Shown piece by piece: positions 1 through 10,311 of a stretch of 64,000 bases of DNA. Under the pieces are notes generated by a model, which saw nothing but the letters and a program-made list of their open reading frames with translations, was not told where the DNA came from and searched no databases. The position numbers and the translations under genes are program-made. The first letter of the stretch is position 1, and each line of letters starts with the position of its first letter. The DNA lies in assembly GCA_034925865.1 (NCBI GenBank), contig JAYFRN010000011.1, positions 59,191 through 123,190 of the forward strand. The letters run 5' to 3'. The stretch is from Oscillospiraceae bacterium (GTDB lineage: Bacteria > Bacillota > Clostridia > Oscillospirales > SIG627).

Positions 1-1048
1 AATCAAGGAACGAAACCGCCGAAGCCTTGTATATATAAAACAAGCATCTTCCCTGCTTGAAATAATCCGCGCCCTCTTTATCTCCCCGACGGCTTTCGGA
101 AAGAAAAGCATTGTTGTCAACAATCAAAGATGAAATGAGCTTCATGACGCTGTTAGTCGTATCGTTTTTAAAATTCATGACAGGCGGATACGGCGGCTCG
201 TTTTCTATAGTGGTAATATCAGAAGACGCCCATATCACATCACAGAAAGTGGTATCGTCGGTATTCGTAGTAAAGCCGTAATATCCGGCGTCTCTGGCGG
301 TTTTTGAATATGTTTTTACCATATCCCAGTTCCATGCACCGCTATTAAAAAGCTCTGAGGGATCCTTAAGTCCAAGCTTTGCACAAAGATCCTTATTATA
401 AAATACACACCATATTTTATCCGGCGAATATGTATAATCGCCTATTGCGGCATATGCGAACGTGCCTGGCGTGACGGACGCCATGGCTTTATGATCGTAA
501 TATGGCGCGGTATAATCCGTAAACGGCAATGTATTCATATTTAGAAGCATGTTTTGAGCAATAAACGCGTCCATCAGGCTGTACGGCATTATTACCAGCT
601 CACAGAAATCGCTGTTCGCATAATATTCAGCACAAAGCTTTTCGTAATAATCATTAAGGGACGTATGCGACACATCTGCGCCGACGATTTTTATGCCGAG
701 CTTTGATTCGCAGAGGGCGTTTCTTTCATCTACCGCCGAATGTATGAGGTCGGTCAATCCGCTTGTGAGAAAATATTCATCATCAAAAGCGGCAATACGC
801 AGCTCGCTGCCGCCGAATGTTTTCACATTAAGACTTTCGAGATAGTCATAAGCGGCAGGACCGACGGAACCAATAGATTCTTCAGGTGTATCGGAAGCAT
901 TTTTTACCGGATCGGCCTTGTATCCGTCACGCGATCCCGCATCGTCCTTTATCGAATTACCCATCGGAAAATCACAAGAAAAGCAAAATACCGCCAGTGA
1001 AAAAGCGGTAATTATACATATTATCTTATAAGTTGTTGATTTTTTCAT
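1..1048 (-). CDS. Extracellular substrate-binding lipoprotein (partial, C-terminus beyond window)
   Basis: The gene reads leftward from an ATG at 1046-1048 and runs off the window edge after about 349 codons, so it is partial. The N-terminus (MKKSTTYKIICIITAFSLAV, then a Cys in CFSC) is a lipoprotein signal peptide with a lipobox-like end, followed by a polar linker. The mature part (motifs such as WNWDMVKTYSKTARDAGYYG) resembles family-1-type ABC solute-binding proteins for sugars and glycans. It shares its general build with the two proteins at 30982-32490 and 33003-34502. No clear Shine-Dalgarno sequence precedes the ATG; the upstream bases are A/T only. No permease genes are visible here; they may lie beyond the edge. 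The substrate is unknown. Confidence 0.8.
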   Translation of the reverse strand, partial: MKKSTTYKIICIITAFSLAVFCFSCDFPMGNSIKDDAGSRDGYKADPVKNASDTPEESIGSVGPAAYDYLESLNVKTFGGSELRIAAFDDEYFLTSGLTDLIHSAVDERNALCESKLGIKIVGADVSHTSLNDYYEKLCAEYYANSDFCELVIMPYSLMDAFIAQNMLLNMNTLPFTDYTAPYYDHKAMASVTPGTFAYAAIGDYTYSPDKIWCVFYNKDLCAKLGLKDPSELFNSGAWNWDMVKTYSKTARDAGYYGFTTNTDDTTFCDVIWASSDITTIENEPPYPPVMNFKNDTTNSVMKLISSLIVDNNAFLSESRRGDKEGADYFKQGRCLFYIYKASAVSFLD

Positions 1049-1713
1049 AATAAAATTATAATTATATATAGCTGCAGTCGCGGAATAATGTTCCGCCGGA
1101 TACTGCCTTTCTGCTTTAATTCATAAGCTTTTCTTTTATAGCGATCTTTTTATTATTAACTCTGCAATTAACTTAAAGAGATAAGACTCTGGTATATGGG
1201 CTTTTCACTCTTTAAAGACAAGGATTATTCAATTGCCGTTTTAATAACTGCTGTTATACTACATAAGCATTTTTGCCGGAACATACATACTGATAAACAA
1301 ATTAAGAAAGCAAGGGATTAAATTCTGTTTTTATGATATGCGGTAAAAATCATTTTATGTAGGAATTATATCATTATCCGTGAAAATTGTCAATACTCGC
1401 GGCTTGCGCTGCTGTATGTAATATTCTTCCTTCTTACAATAATTGCTCATTATGATTATCCCATTATTATGCAAAACGCTTTTCTCTTTTCATCAGACTT
1501 TTTGCCATAAAGATATAAATGGTAACAAATTACAATCGCAAAACAAAAAAGCTCCCCGAATAACCTTATGAGTTTTACCCATAATATGGATTTATCATAA
1601 GCATTTTTTATATAAAACCCATTAAGCAATATTTTGGTTTATTATACAATACGACAAAATCCGCACGCATCATGAGGTAATATTTTAATATTCCGGATGA
1701 AAAGGAGAACGCG
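1049..1713. other. Intergenic region with palindromic repeat copy A and possible spoIIG control sites
   Basis: This 665-bp divergent gap separates a lipoprotein gene from spoIIGA. It contains one copy of the dispersed palindromic element (1154-1246). Near the spoIIGA side, TACGACA at 1650-1656 reads TGTCGTA on the other strand, one mismatch from the Spo0A box TGTCGAA; known spoIIG promoters are Spo0A-dependent, so this is a weak but sensible candidate. No convincing ORF or RNA gene was seen. Confidence 0.5.
1154..1246 (+). repeat. Dispersed palindromic element, copy A
   Basis: Left arm ATTAACTCTGCAATTAA and right arm TTCAATTGCCGTTTTAATA flank the core with GACTCTGGTATATGGGC. About 10 bp present in other copies (ATAACTACCG-type stretch) are missing between left arm and core. 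The orientation in which the loop reads GGTATATGGG is called plus throughout this annotation. Confidence 0.8.
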
Positions 1714-2565
1714 ATGGAAGCCGAAATTATATACGGCGATATGTATTCACTTATCAATATTGCGATGGATCTGATGTCTTTATATACCGCTTCGATGCTT
1801 ATGCGTCAAAAAGCTTCGGCCGGTCGTCTGATAATAGGTTCCAGTATAGGAGCCGCGGCCGCTCTTGGTATTGTCTTTTGGTCGCCGCCGCCCTTGGCTG
1901 CTGCCGCCGCAGGAATCATCGCTTGTTTTTTAAGTGTAGCCGTTGCTTTCGGTATTAAAAAGCGGAAGAAACTTTTCCCTCTTTTCGGAGCCACGGCAAT
2001 CAGCGCCGTATTTTACGGAGGAATATGTGAATTCTTTTTCGGAATGCCGGGAATACATACCGGAGGGGGGATCGGGGCGCTTATATATTCAGCTGCGGCC
2101 GGAATCGGACTTATATTGATAAAGCTTTTAGACGCAAGGCTTCGTGCACGGCTCGAATGCCCATCGTCAGACGCTTTTATTTATTTCGGAGGCAGGCACA
2201 TTCAGGCAAGACTGCTTATTGATACCGGAAATATTCTGACTGAGCCATATTTTGGTCTTCCCGTTATGACTTTGAGCTGTGAAGCGGCTTCGGGCTTGTT
2301 TGACGAACCAACAATGGCGCTCATACGCGGCGGAGTAAATGACATCCCGGAAAATGCCGGTTCTTATCCTCCTTTTCTTGCGATACCCTGTCATTTCCGC
2401 GGCGGAAGCGGAATTCTGTTCGGATTTAAACCGGAAAAGGTTCTGATTCAAAATGGTCACACCGCTTCAAAAAGCAAAGAAATTGATTCGATTGTCGTAG
2501 GCATAGATACCTGCGGAGGAGATTATCTCGGATTCGACGGACTGCTGCCCGCTTCATCTTTATAA
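1714..2565 (+). CDS. spoIIGA: Sigma-E processing peptidase SpoIIGA
   Basis: This is the membrane aspartic protease that removes the pro-sequence of sigma-E in the mother cell after the forespore signal SpoIIR. The 283-residue protein is close to the family length (about 300). The N-terminal half has about five hydrophobic segments; the C-terminal half carries the aspartic-protease motif LLIDTGN (Asp at about residue 169). A strong ribosome binding site (AAGGAGAACGCG) precedes the ATG. It sits 21 bp upstream of sigE, the conserved spoIIG arrangement, which supports the call strongly. The long upstream gap may hold Spo0A-type control sites. Confidence 0.93.
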   Translation: MEAEIIYGDMYSLINIAMDLMSLYTASMLMRQKASAGRLIIGSSIGAAAALGIVFWSPPPLAAAAAGIIACFLSVAVAFGIKKRKKLFPLFGATAISAVFYGGICEFFFGMPGIHTGGGIGALIYSAAAGIGLILIKLLDARLRARLECPSSDAFIYFGGRHIQARLLIDTGNILTEPYFGLPVMTLSCEAASGLFDEPTMALIRGGVNDIPENAGSYPPFLAIPCHFRGGSGILFGFKPEKVLIQNGHTASKSKEIDSIVVGIDTCGGDYLGFDGLLPASSL

Positions 2566-2586
2566 AAGCTTCAAGGAGATATAAAA

Positions 2587-3315
2587 ATGATATTTGATTT
2601 TATAAAAAGCATTATTAAATTTTTAACTCGTGTTTTCAAAAAAAGAAAAACAGCGGACGGAGATATATTTTACATAAACGGAAGCTCTGATCTTCCTGCT
2701 CCGCTTACGCCCGAGGAAGAAGCGGCTCTCGTATCTGCGTTCCGAAAAAGTCCGGAAGCGATCGGGATACGGAATACTCTTATTGAGCATAACCTAAGGC
2801 TCGTGGTATATATTGCGAAAAAATATGACAATACCGGTATAGGAACAGAAGATCTTGTATCGATAGGTACGATCGGACTGATAAAAGCAATAAAGAGTTA
2901 TGATCCTGATAAGAATATAAAGCTCGCAACCTACGCTTCGAAATGTATTGACAACGAAATATTGATGTTTATCAGAAAAACGAGCTGTATAAAAAATGAA
3001 GTGTCCATTGAAGAACCTTTGAACACTGACCGTGAAGGAAATGAGCTTTTACTGTCTGATATTCTCGGTTCCGATGGCAGCGAAGTTCACAAATCGCTGG
3101 AAAATGAAGAAGAGAAAAGCATAATAATGCGTGCGGTTGCTTCTCTTGATAAGCGGGACCGTACCATAATAGAGCTCAGGTTCGGCATGTGCGGACGCGA
3201 GGAGCTTACCCAAAAGCAAGTCGCAGATATGCTCGGAATATCGCAGTCATATATTTCAAGGCTTGAAAAACGTATAATTGATAAACTTCGCCGTGAAATC
3301 TGCGGTAAAATATAG
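2587..3315 (+). CDS. sigE: RNA polymerase sporulation sigma factor SigE (pro-sigma-E)
   Basis: This early mother-cell sigma factor is 242 residues long. The first ~28 residues (hydrophobic MIFDFIKSIIKFL followed by basic FKKRK) look like the membrane-binding pro-sequence cleaved by SpoIIGA. Region 2 is seen around EDLVSIGTIGLIKAIKSYDP and the region 4.2 helix-turn-helix around LTQKQVADMLGISQSYISRL. The ribosome binding site CAAGGAGATATAAAA is optimal. In many spore formers sigG follows directly; here it does not, and the next gene is a YqeG-type phosphatase after an 80-110 bp gap. Confidence 0.95.
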   Translation: MIFDFIKSIIKFLTRVFKKRKTADGDIFYINGSSDLPAPLTPEEEAALVSAFRKSPEAIGIRNTLIEHNLRLVVYIAKKYDNTGIGTEDLVSIGTIGLIKAIKSYDPDKNIKLATYASKCIDNEILMFIRKTSCIKNEVSIEEPLNTDREGNELLLSDILGSDGSEVHKSLENEEEKSIIMRAVASLDKRDRTIIELRFGMCGREELTQKQVADMLGISQSYISRLEKRIIDKLRREICGKI

Positions 3316-3425
3316 CTCATCATTTTTTTGATGAAATTTGCTTATAACGCTTTAAAAACTCATACTTTTGTGATATAGTTATAGTTGAAGTTTTATTGCA
3401 TTTATGTGAGGTATTAATATTTGCG

Positions 3426-3944
3426 ATGATGAATTTATTTATGCCCGATTATATGCTGGACTCCGTATTTGACATAACTCCCGATTTTCTTAAATGTCTT
3501 GATATACGGGCTGTGATTTTTGATATAGACAATACTCTTGTCCCTCACAATCATCCCGACCCTGATGTAAAAATTGTGGATTATCTTGAAAAGCTTAAAA
3601 ACAACGGAATAAAAATCGGTATAGTTTCAAATAATTCGCAGAAACGCGTATCTCTTTTCACTAAAAACCTCGGGGTTTCATACAGTTACAAATCCGGAAA
3701 GCCGAAAAAGGGCTCACTCGATGCCGTTTCCGGCTCTTTTATGCTTGAACCGTCTCATATCGCTCTTGTAGGCGATCAGATATTTACAGATATACTCGCG
3801 GCAAAGCGAGAAGGCATTATATCAATTCTTGTTTCTCCCATAGATATATCAAAAGAAAATTTATTTATCAGGCTAAAACGCTTTTTCGAAAGGCCTCTGA
3901 TATCGGCTTGCAGAAAAAAGATGTCTTTGAAAAGCAAAATTTAA
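3426..3944 (+). CDS. YqeG-family HAD phosphatase
   Basis: A HAD superfamily IIIA phosphatase of about 172 residues. Motif I is FDIDNTLVP, motif II lies in IVSNNS, and motif III in KPKKG with LVGDQIFTDI as motif IV. The N-terminus MMNLFMPDYMLDSVFDI matches the usual YqeG start, so the ATG at 3426 (or 3429) is preferred over an upstream TTG at 3396; TGAGGT lies about 13 bp upstream. YqeG proteins are widely conserved in Bacillota next to housekeeping genes. The substrate is not established (phosphatidylglycerophosphate phosphatase activity is known for relatives). Confidence 0.85.
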   Translation: MMNLFMPDYMLDSVFDITPDFLKCLDIRAVIFDIDNTLVPHNHPDPDVKIVDYLEKLKNNGIKIGIVSNNSQKRVSLFTKNLGVSYSYKSGKPKKGSLDAVSGSFMLEPSHIALVGDQIFTDILAAKREGIISILVSPIDISKENLFIRLKRFFERPLISACRKKMSLKSKI

Positions 3945-3954
3945 GGTGATCAAC

Positions 3955-5025
3955 ATGCATAACATCACAAAATTCATGAACATTATAAGCGAAAAGGAAT
4001 GCGCCATAATCTTTTCGTCAGTTAACAGAAGATTCCTGTCGAATTTTCTGTCAACTGACGGATATCTTTATGTAACATCTTCAAAAGCGGTACTATTTCT
4101 TGATTCAAGATACTACGAAATGGCGCAGATTGCACAAAAGTGCGGGCAGATACCTGACGAAATCGAGCTGAAAAATTACGGCTTTACGGCTGAAATAAAC
4201 GATATGCTCTCCTCAGGCGAAGCAGACACTCTTCTTTATGAAGATCGCAGACTCACCTGCGCCGATTTAGAATCGTATAAAAATCGCTTCACATCCGCGC
4301 GCTTTTTACCATTAGGTACAAAGCTAGAATCGCTTCGCGAATGCAAATCGCAAAATGAGCTGGAGCTTCTTATATCGGCGCAGAGGATATCCGAGAAGGC
4401 ATTTGAACATATTTTAGAATTTATTTCACCTAAACGAACAGAAAAGGAAACTGCTCTCGAGCTCGAATTCTATATGCGTTCTCACGGAGCAGAAAACGTA
4501 TCTTTCGACACTATTTGTGTTTCCGGAAAAAAGACATCCATGCCGCACGGCAGACCCGAGGCCATCACGCTGACACCGGACGCCTTCGTCACTATGGATT
4601 TCGGATGTATATTCGAAGGATATTGTTCGGATATGACGCGGACAGTCGTGCTGGGGCATGCGTCTGAAGAAATGAAGAAAATATATGACATAGTCCTTGC
4701 CGCTCAGACAGCGGCCATATCGAAAGTGAAAGCCGGAGTCATCGGCAAAAAAGTCGACGAGGCCGCCCGTGAATTGATCTCCGAGGCGGGATATAAAGAC
4801 GCATTCCGCCATTCGACAGGACACGGTGTCGGACTTGAAATTCACGAAAGTCCGCTTTTCGCTCCTTCATACGACAAACCGGTTCCGGCCGGTGCTGTAT
4901 TGAGTGTAGAACCCGGAATTTACCTTCCGGACAAATTCGGCGTAAGGATTGAGGACGTGGTATATGTTACGGATAACGGATGCATTGATATTACAAAATG
5001 TGAAAAAAAGCTCATTGAGCTTTAA
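3955..5025 (+). CDS. M24-family Xaa-Pro peptidase (aminopeptidase P type)
   Basis: A cytoplasmic dinuclear-metal peptidase of about 356 residues that cleaves before or after proline. The N-terminal creatinase-like domain (residues 1-125) is followed by the pita-bread domain with all five metal ligands visible: Asp in TMDFG, Asp in CSDMTRTV, His in STGHGVGLEIHE, Glu in SVEPGIY and Glu in VRIEDVV. An upstream in-frame GTG at 3946 is part of the ribosome binding site AAGGTGATCAAC, so the ATG at 3955 is chosen. It lies 10 bp after the YqeG gene, consistent with one operon. Confidence 0.88.
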   Translation: MHNITKFMNIISEKECAIIFSSVNRRFLSNFLSTDGYLYVTSSKAVLFLDSRYYEMAQIAQKCGQIPDEIELKNYGFTAEINDMLSSGEADTLLYEDRRLTCADLESYKNRFTSARFLPLGTKLESLRECKSQNELELLISAQRISEKAFEHILEFISPKRTEKETALELEFYMRSHGAENVSFDTICVSGKKTSMPHGRPEAITLTPDAFVTMDFGCIFEGYCSDMTRTVVLGHASEEMKKIYDIVLAAQTAAISKVKAGVIGKKVDEAARELISEAGYKDAFRHSTGHGVGLEIHESPLFAPSYDKPVPAGAVLSVEPGIYLPDKFGVRIEDVVYVTDNGCIDITKCEKKLIEL

Positions 5026-5039
5026 GGGAGGTATCTGAT

Positions 5040-6857
5040 ATGTCTGCCGACGCTTGTATGATAAAATGTACCGCGCTTGAGCTTGACAGAATCGTCACGG
5101 GAGGCCGTGTTGAAAAGGTACTTCAGCCCGAGAAGGATGAAATAAATCTGCTTGTGCATACCGCAGCAGGCAGTCTGCGCCTTTTGATTTCCGCTTCTCC
5201 AAATAATCCGCGCGTGTGCGTCACACAGACTCAAAAAGAAAACCCAGCCAAAGCATATATGTTCTGTATGCTTCTCCGAAAACATCTCAACGGAAGCCAT
5301 ATAACCTCTATTACCCAATGCGGCTTCGAGCGCGTTATATTGCTCGAATTCGACACAGGAGACGAGATGGGCTTCAGAGTAAAGAACAGAATTTATGTCG
5401 AAATAATGGGGCGTAACAGCAATCTCGTTTTCTGCGACGAGCAGGACAAGATTATTTCCGCGTTCCGCACCTCCGATCTGACAAGCCCGTCCGACAGAAA
5501 AATCGTACCCGGACTCGTATATGAGCTTCCTCCCAAACAGGACAAGCTTGACACGATGAGTATATCGAAAGATCAATTTCTCTCTGTGATCGGCTCGCTT
5601 GATCCAAATATGGGCGCCGCCGAAGCGATTTTTACAACCTTTGCCGGCCTCAGCCCGATGACCGCGCGCGAAATGGTATTCAGCGCGGTCGGAAACAGCA
5701 CGGCGTCCCTCGCGGAATGTCCGTCCGGATTACTATGGAATTCTTTTAATTCCATAGTCCAGTGTGTAAAGGACGGCAATTTTACCCCGTGCATCGTTTA
5801 TGAAAGCAATCCGGAGCGCAAACCGATAGATTATTCATTCATGTGCATCCGTCAATACGGTGAGAGCGCGGAGTGTATTCCGTTTTCTTCAGCTTCTGCC
5901 GCCATCGACGGCTTTTTCTCCGCGAGAGATAAAGCGGAGCGCATGAAGCAAAAATTGAACGACATAAATACAATATTGAAAAACGCAAAAAACCGGCTGA
6001 CAAAGAAGATTTCTCTGCAAACACAGGAGCTTGTCGAATGCGAAAGCTCCTCAAGTATGAAGCTTTTCGGCGACCTGATCACACAGGAAATATATAAAAT
6101 CAAAAAAGGTGACGGATCCGTAACAGCCACGGATTATTCTACCGATCCTCCATCAGAAGTCAACATTAAACTCGACACACGCCTAACACCCGCGCAAAAC
6201 GCGCAAAAATATTACCGCGGTTTTACGAAAAAGAAAAATGCCTATATCGAGCTGATCAAGCAGATATCCATAGCGAAAAGCGAACTAGATTATATCGACA
6301 GTGTATTCGACAGCCTTTCGCGCGTTGAAACCGTCGCTCAGACAGAGGAAATACGCGAGGAACTTTCAAAATCGGGATACGGAAAAGCGTCCTTATCTGC
6401 CTCCATTTCAAGAGAAAAGCAAAAAAAGCCGAAGCCTGCAGAGCTGCGCTCTCCGCACGGATATAAGGTTTTGCTCGGACGAAACAATCTTCAAAATGAT
6501 TATGTCACCACCGTTCTGGCAGACAAAAACGATTATTGGTTTCACGTTAAAAATTATCCGGGATCACATGTAGTGCTTGTAACAGAAGGAGCCGAGCCGC
6601 CGGCCGAAGATTTTACATTCTGCGCGGAGCTTTGCGCATTTTATTCTCGGCTTTCGCGAGCCGATTCCGCTGATGTCGATTATACTCTTGCCCGTTATGT
6701 CAAAAAGCCCGTCGGTTCAAAGCCCGGCTATGTCACATACGACAAGTATTTTACCGCGCATGTATGTCCGAAAGATAATTTTTCATTACCGGCAAACGAA
6801 AATTCAAACATAACCCAGACATTATATAATCGTGAAAGGATGAACCGCCAATCATGA
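5040..6857 (+). CDS. rqcH: Rqc2/NFACT family protein RqcH (fibronectin-binding protein homologue)
   Basis: RqcH binds obstructed 50S subunits and adds C-terminal alanine tails to stalled peptides for degradation. The 605-residue protein has the NFACT-N domain (about 1-180, with [12 protein letters not shown]), a helix-hairpin-helix-like middle, a long coiled coil (about 280-450) and the NFACT-R/DUF814 domain near [18 protein letters not shown] and [20 protein letters not shown] lies a few bases before the ATG. Its stop overlaps the start of fhs by 4 bp, so the two are probably translationally coupled. Older annotations call this family fibronectin-binding protein. Confidence 0.92.
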   Translation: MSADACMIKCTALELDRIVTGGRVEKVLQPEKDEINLLVHTAAGSLRLLISASPNNPRVCVTQTQKENPAKAYMFCMLLRKHLNGSHITSITQCGFERVILLEFDTGDEMGFRVKNRIYVEIMGRNSNLVFCDEQDKIISAFRTSDLTSPSDRKIVPGLVYELPPKQDKLDTMSISKDQFLSVIGSLDPNMGAAEAIFTTFAGLSPMTAREMVFSAVGNSTASLAECPSGLLWNSFNSIVQCVKDGNFTPCIVYESNPERKPIDYSFMCIRQYGESAECIPFSSASAAIDGFFSARDKAERMKQKLNDINTILKNAKNRLTKKISLQTQELVECESSSSMKLFGDLITQEIYKIKKGDGSVTATDYSTDPPSEVNIKLDTRLTPAQNAQKYYRGFTKKKNAYIELIKQISIAKSELDYIDSVFDSLSRVETVAQTEEIREELSKSGYGKASLSASISREKQKKPKPAELRSPHGYKVLLGRNNLQNDYVTTVLADKNDYWFHVKNYPGSHVVLVTEGAEPPAEDFTFCAELCAFYSRLSRADSADVDYTLARYVKKPVGSKPGYVTYDKYFTAHVCPKDNFSLPANENSNITQTLYNRERMNRQS

Positions 6858-8521
6858 AATCAGATGTAGATATAGCTCTTGATACTCCGCTTTTGCCTAT
6901 TTCTGAAATCGCGGAAAAGTTGTCGATACTGCCGGAGGAGCTTGAACCGTACGGCAGATATAAAGCAAAGCTTAACGAGAATCTGATAAAACGTGTCAAG
7001 GATGCGCCGAACGGGAAGCTTATTCTCGTCACCGCGATAAACCCGACTCCTGCCGGAGAGGGCAAAACGACCACAACAATTGGTCTCGGTCAGGCTCTTG
7101 CAAAAATGGGACGTAAAAGCATGATATGCCTGCGTGAGCCGTCTCTCGGACCTGTTTTCGGAGTCAAAGGCGGAGCGGCCGGCGGAGGATATTCACAGGT
7201 GTTGCCGATGGAGGATATAAACCTTCACTTCACCGGTGATTTTCACGCGATTACTTCCGCGAACAATCTGCTTTGCGCAATGCTCGATAATCATATATAT
7301 CAAGGCAATTCGCTGAGCATTGATCCGAAACGCGTCTACATCAAACGTGTGCTCGATATGAACGACCGCGCGCTGAGAAACACGGTAATCGGAATGGGCG
7401 CTAAATCCGACGGCGTTGTCAGAGAAGAAAGCTTCATGATCACGGTCGCGAGCGAGATCATGGCCATATTGTGCCTGGCAAGCGATTTGTCCGATCTTAA
7501 ACAAAGAATTGCCTCAATGATTGTAGCTGACAAATACGATGGCAGCCCGGTATTCTGCCGCGACCTCCACGCAGAGGGCGCGATGGCGGTTTTACTCAAA
7601 GACGCTATTATGCCAAACCTGGTTCAGACAATAGAGCATTCGCCATGCCTTATCCATGGCGGACCTTTCGCAAACATCGCTCACGGCTGTAACTCTGTCA
7701 GAGCAACCCTTCTTGCCTTAAAGCTGTGTGATTATGTAGTTACGGAGGCGGGATTCGGCGCGGATCTAGGTGCCGAAAAGTTCTTTGATATTAAATGCCG
7801 GCTTTCCGGAATTGCGCCGAGCGCGGTAGTACTCGTCGCGACGCTCCGCGCGCTTAAATATAACGGCGGAATCAAAAAAGAAGAAACATCCAAAGAAAAC
7901 GCAGACGCGGTTAAAGCGGGGCTGTGCAATCTCGAAGCTCATATAGAAAATCTGAAAAAATTCGGAGTCAATATCGTTGTCGCGCTGAATCATTTTTACA
8001 CCGACACCGATGAAGAGATAAACATAGTCAGAGAGCTGTGTGAAAAAATGGGATGCGGTTTTGCCGTTTCGAAGGCTTTTGCCGAAGGCGGAATCGGAGC
8101 GCTCGAGCTCGCGGAAAAAACCGTCGCGGCCGCAAACGCGCCCGGAAGGTTCAAGCCCTTGTACGAAGACTCTCTTCCGCTTAAAGATAAAATTGAAACC
8201 GTCGCAAGACTGATATACGGAGCCGGAACGATCGAATACGAACCGGCCGCGGTCGCAGCCATATCTCAGATCGAAAAAATGGGGTATTCGTCATGTCCTG
8301 TCTGTATGGCGAAAACTCAATTTTCTCTTTCGGATGATCCGTCACTTCTCGGACGTCCGAAAGATTTCGTACTGCATGTCAGAGAAGTGACGCTTTCGGC
8401 GGGAGCTGGATTCGTTGTCTGTAAAACCGGCAAAATCATGACACTTCCCGGGCTTCCGAAAAAGCCGGCGGCGGAAATAATCGACATTGATGAAAACGGA
8501 AGGATATCCGGACTGTTTTAA
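6854..8521 (+). CDS. fhs: Formate-tetrahydrofolate ligase
   Basis: The enzyme makes 10-formyl-THF from formate, ATP and THF in one-carbon metabolism (Wood-Ljungdahl methyl branch or purine synthesis). Its 555 residues match the family length. The P-loop [14 protein letters not shown] is intact, followed by [20 protein letters not shown], typical of Fhs. The start overlaps rqcH (ATGA) and the stop overlaps the next start (TAATG). Together with the glycine cleavage operon at 13.5-18 kb, which feeds methylene-THF, it indicates an active C1 pool. No other Wood-Ljungdahl genes are in the window. Confidence 0.96.
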   Translation: MKSDVDIALDTPLLPISEIAEKLSILPEELEPYGRYKAKLNENLIKRVKDAPNGKLILVTAINPTPAGEGKTTTTIGLGQALAKMGRKSMICLREPSLGPVFGVKGGAAGGGYSQVLPMEDINLHFTGDFHAITSANNLLCAMLDNHIYQGNSLSIDPKRVYIKRVLDMNDRALRNTVIGMGAKSDGVVREESFMITVASEIMAILCLASDLSDLKQRIASMIVADKYDGSPVFCRDLHAEGAMAVLLKDAIMPNLVQTIEHSPCLIHGGPFANIAHGCNSVRATLLALKLCDYVVTEAGFGADLGAEKFFDIKCRLSGIAPSAVVLVATLRALKYNGGIKKEETSKENADAVKAGLCNLEAHIENLKKFGVNIVVALNHFYTDTDEEINIVRELCEKMGCGFAVSKAFAEGGIGALELAEKTVAAANAPGRFKPLYEDSLPLKDKIETVARLIYGAGTIEYEPAAVAAISQIEKMGYSSCPVCMAKTQFSLSDDPSLLGRPKDFVLHVREVTLSAGAGFVVCKTGKIMTLPGLPKKPAAEIIDIDENGRISGLF

Positions 8522-8964
8522 TGAATAATTTAGTAGAATATGTTTCATATTCCGAAGCGGATACGGAAAGCATCGGCGCAAAATGCGCCGAATGCGCATC
8601 AAACGGTGATTTCTTTGCGCTTTACGGCGACCTCGGTGCCGGGAAAACAGCATTCGCGCGAGGATTTACACATGCGCTCGTTCCTGATGCACATGTTACA
8701 AGCCCTTCATATGCGATAATAAACACATATCGCGGCAAAACCGCTGTCGTGAATCACTTTGATGTATACCGCATAAAGGGCGAGGACGACCTTGAATCAT
8801 GCGGATTTTTTGATTTGATTTCAGATGGTATCACATTATGCGAATGGAGCGACAATATACCGTTCGCGCTTCCCTCCGAAAGATACGATGTCAAAATATC
8901 TAAGGACGGAAGCACAGATAATATACGGCACATAACAATTGAAAAAACAGGAGATAGGTTATGA
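8521..8964 (+). CDS. tsaE: tRNA threonylcarbamoyladenosine biosynthesis ATPase TsaE
   Basis: TsaE is the ATPase of the t6A37 tRNA modification complex with TsaB and TsaD. The 147-residue protein has the Walker A motif GDLGAGKTAFARGF, the switch-like TSPSYAI and the HFDVYRI motif. Its ATG uses the last base of the fhs stop (TAATG), and its end overlaps the tsaB start by 4 bp. TsaD is not in the window. Confidence 0.93.
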   Translation: MNNLVEYVSYSEADTESIGAKCAECASNGDFFALYGDLGAGKTAFARGFTHALVPDAHVTSPSYAIINTYRGKTAVVNHFDVYRIKGEDDLESCGFFDLISDGITLCEWSDNIPFALPSERYDVKISKDGSTDNIRHITIEKTGDRL

Positions 8965-9707
8965 GTATGAATATACTCGCGATTGATACTTCGGCCATCA
9001 CCGCAACGGCCGCAGTTATGGTCGATTCCTCGCTGGTCGCAGCTTTTTCTGTCAATTTAAAGATGGAGCATTCCACACGGATGCTCCCAATGATAGACAC
9101 GGTGCTTTCTTCGGCGGGATTAAAGCCGACTGATATTGACCTTTTTGCGGTATCCGCAGGACCAGGTTCGTTCACCGGGCTGCGAATAGGAATATCGACA
9201 ATCAAGGGTCTCGCTTTCCCGTTTAATACACCATGCGCCGCCGTATCAACGCTCGAGGCGCTTGCATATAATCTTGCGTTTGCCGGCAACATGATAATAT
9301 GCCCTGTCATGGACGCACGCAGAAACGAATTCTACAACGCGCTTTTTACTGTATCAGATTCAAAAGGCACGCTTGTACGACTGACTCCGGACAGGGCAAT
9401 TTCTGCAGACGCGCTTTTTGATGAGCTTTTTGCTACCGGGAAAGCGGTATTGCTGAACGGAGACGGAGCAAAAAAACTTTATAATATATTTAGTAATAAA
9501 TGCGCCCAAGAAGGGCGAAACTTTACTTATAAACTTGCGCCTGAGCATTTAATTTATCAAAATGCCGCGACAGTCGCTCTTTTGGGCGAAAAATCAATGA
9601 GCGAGGGAAATAAGCTCGCTCCCGCCATGCTCTCACCTGTATACCTTCGGGAATCCGGAGCGGAAAGAACTAAAAAATCAAACGAGATCGGAGTTAATGA
9701 GAAATGA
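8961..9707 (+). CDS. tsaB: tRNA threonylcarbamoyladenosine biosynthesis protein TsaB
   Basis: A catalytically inactive actin-like (ASKHA) partner of TsaD in t6A synthesis. The protein has 248 residues, with N-terminal ILAIDTSAITATAAV and the family hallmark GPGSFTGLRIGISTIKGLA. AGGAGATAGGTT precedes the ATG inside the tsaE end. In many Bacillota rimI and tsaD follow; here rpiB follows with a 4-bp overlap, so the usual cluster is rearranged. Confidence 0.92.
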   Translation: MSMNILAIDTSAITATAAVMVDSSLVAAFSVNLKMEHSTRMLPMIDTVLSSAGLKPTDIDLFAVSAGPGSFTGLRIGISTIKGLAFPFNTPCAAVSTLEALAYNLAFAGNMIICPVMDARRNEFYNALFTVSDSKGTLVRLTPDRAISADALFDELFATGKAVLLNGDGAKKLYNIFSNKCAQEGRNFTYKLAPEHLIYQNAATVALLGEKSMSEGNKLAPAMLSPVYLRESGAERTKKSNEIGVNEK

Positions 9708-10147
9708 TTGCAATAGGATGCGACCATACCGGCATTCATCTTAAAGAATCCGTAAAAAAATATCTCACTTCAAAGGGATTGGAGTTCAAGGATTTTGGAG
9801 CTTTATCAAGCGAGAAATTCGATGATTATCCGATATACGCACGTCCTGTATCCGAGGCAGTCGCTTCCGGCGAAGCAAAATTCGGTATTCTCATATGCGG
9901 AACAGGAATCGGCATGATGCTTTGCGCCAATAAAAAAAGCGGCGTAAGAGCCATATGCAGCATAGACAGCTACAGTGTCAAATTCTCCCGAAGACACAAC
10001 GACGCAAACGTCTTATGCTTCGGCGCCAGAGTCGTGTCCGACGGGCTTGCCGTAGAGCTTTGCGATATTTTCTTAAATACCGAGTTTGAAGGCGGACGCC
10101 ACGCGAAGCGTGTCGGTCTTATCGAAGGCGTGTATGAAAAGAAATGA
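9704..10147 (+). CDS. rpiB: Ribose-5-phosphate isomerase B
   Basis: RpiB interconverts ribose 5-phosphate and ribulose 5-phosphate. It is 147 residues long with IGCDHTGIHLKE at the N-terminus, the Cys-containing active-site loop ICGTGIGMMLCANK and the RRHNDANVLCFGARV stretch. RpiB/LacAB members acting on other aldose phosphates look similar, but the length and full CGTGIG loop favour RpiB. It ends the co-directional run that starts at rqcH. Confidence 0.93.
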   Translation: MIAIGCDHTGIHLKESVKKYLTSKGLEFKDFGALSSEKFDDYPIYARPVSEAVASGEAKFGILICGTGIGMMLCANKKSGVRAICSIDSYSVKFSRRHNDANVLCFGARVVSDGLAVELCDIFLNTEFEGGRHAKRVGLIEGVYEKK

Positions 10148-10311
10148 TGATATGTTTGGAGACTATGTCTCCGATACTTATAAAAGAGGAGCTTTGCGGA
10201 AAAAGTTTCTCTTATTCTTCAAAAAGCTGAAAACAGCATAAATAGTTATAAATGAAGCCAATATCACTGGTATACAATCATCTGAATTATAATTGTACAA
10301 GGACGAACCAA

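Noticed and set aside
740-1000. 86-codon plus-strand ORF
   Set aside because: It lies antisense to the well-supported lipoprotein frame and has no ribosome binding site.
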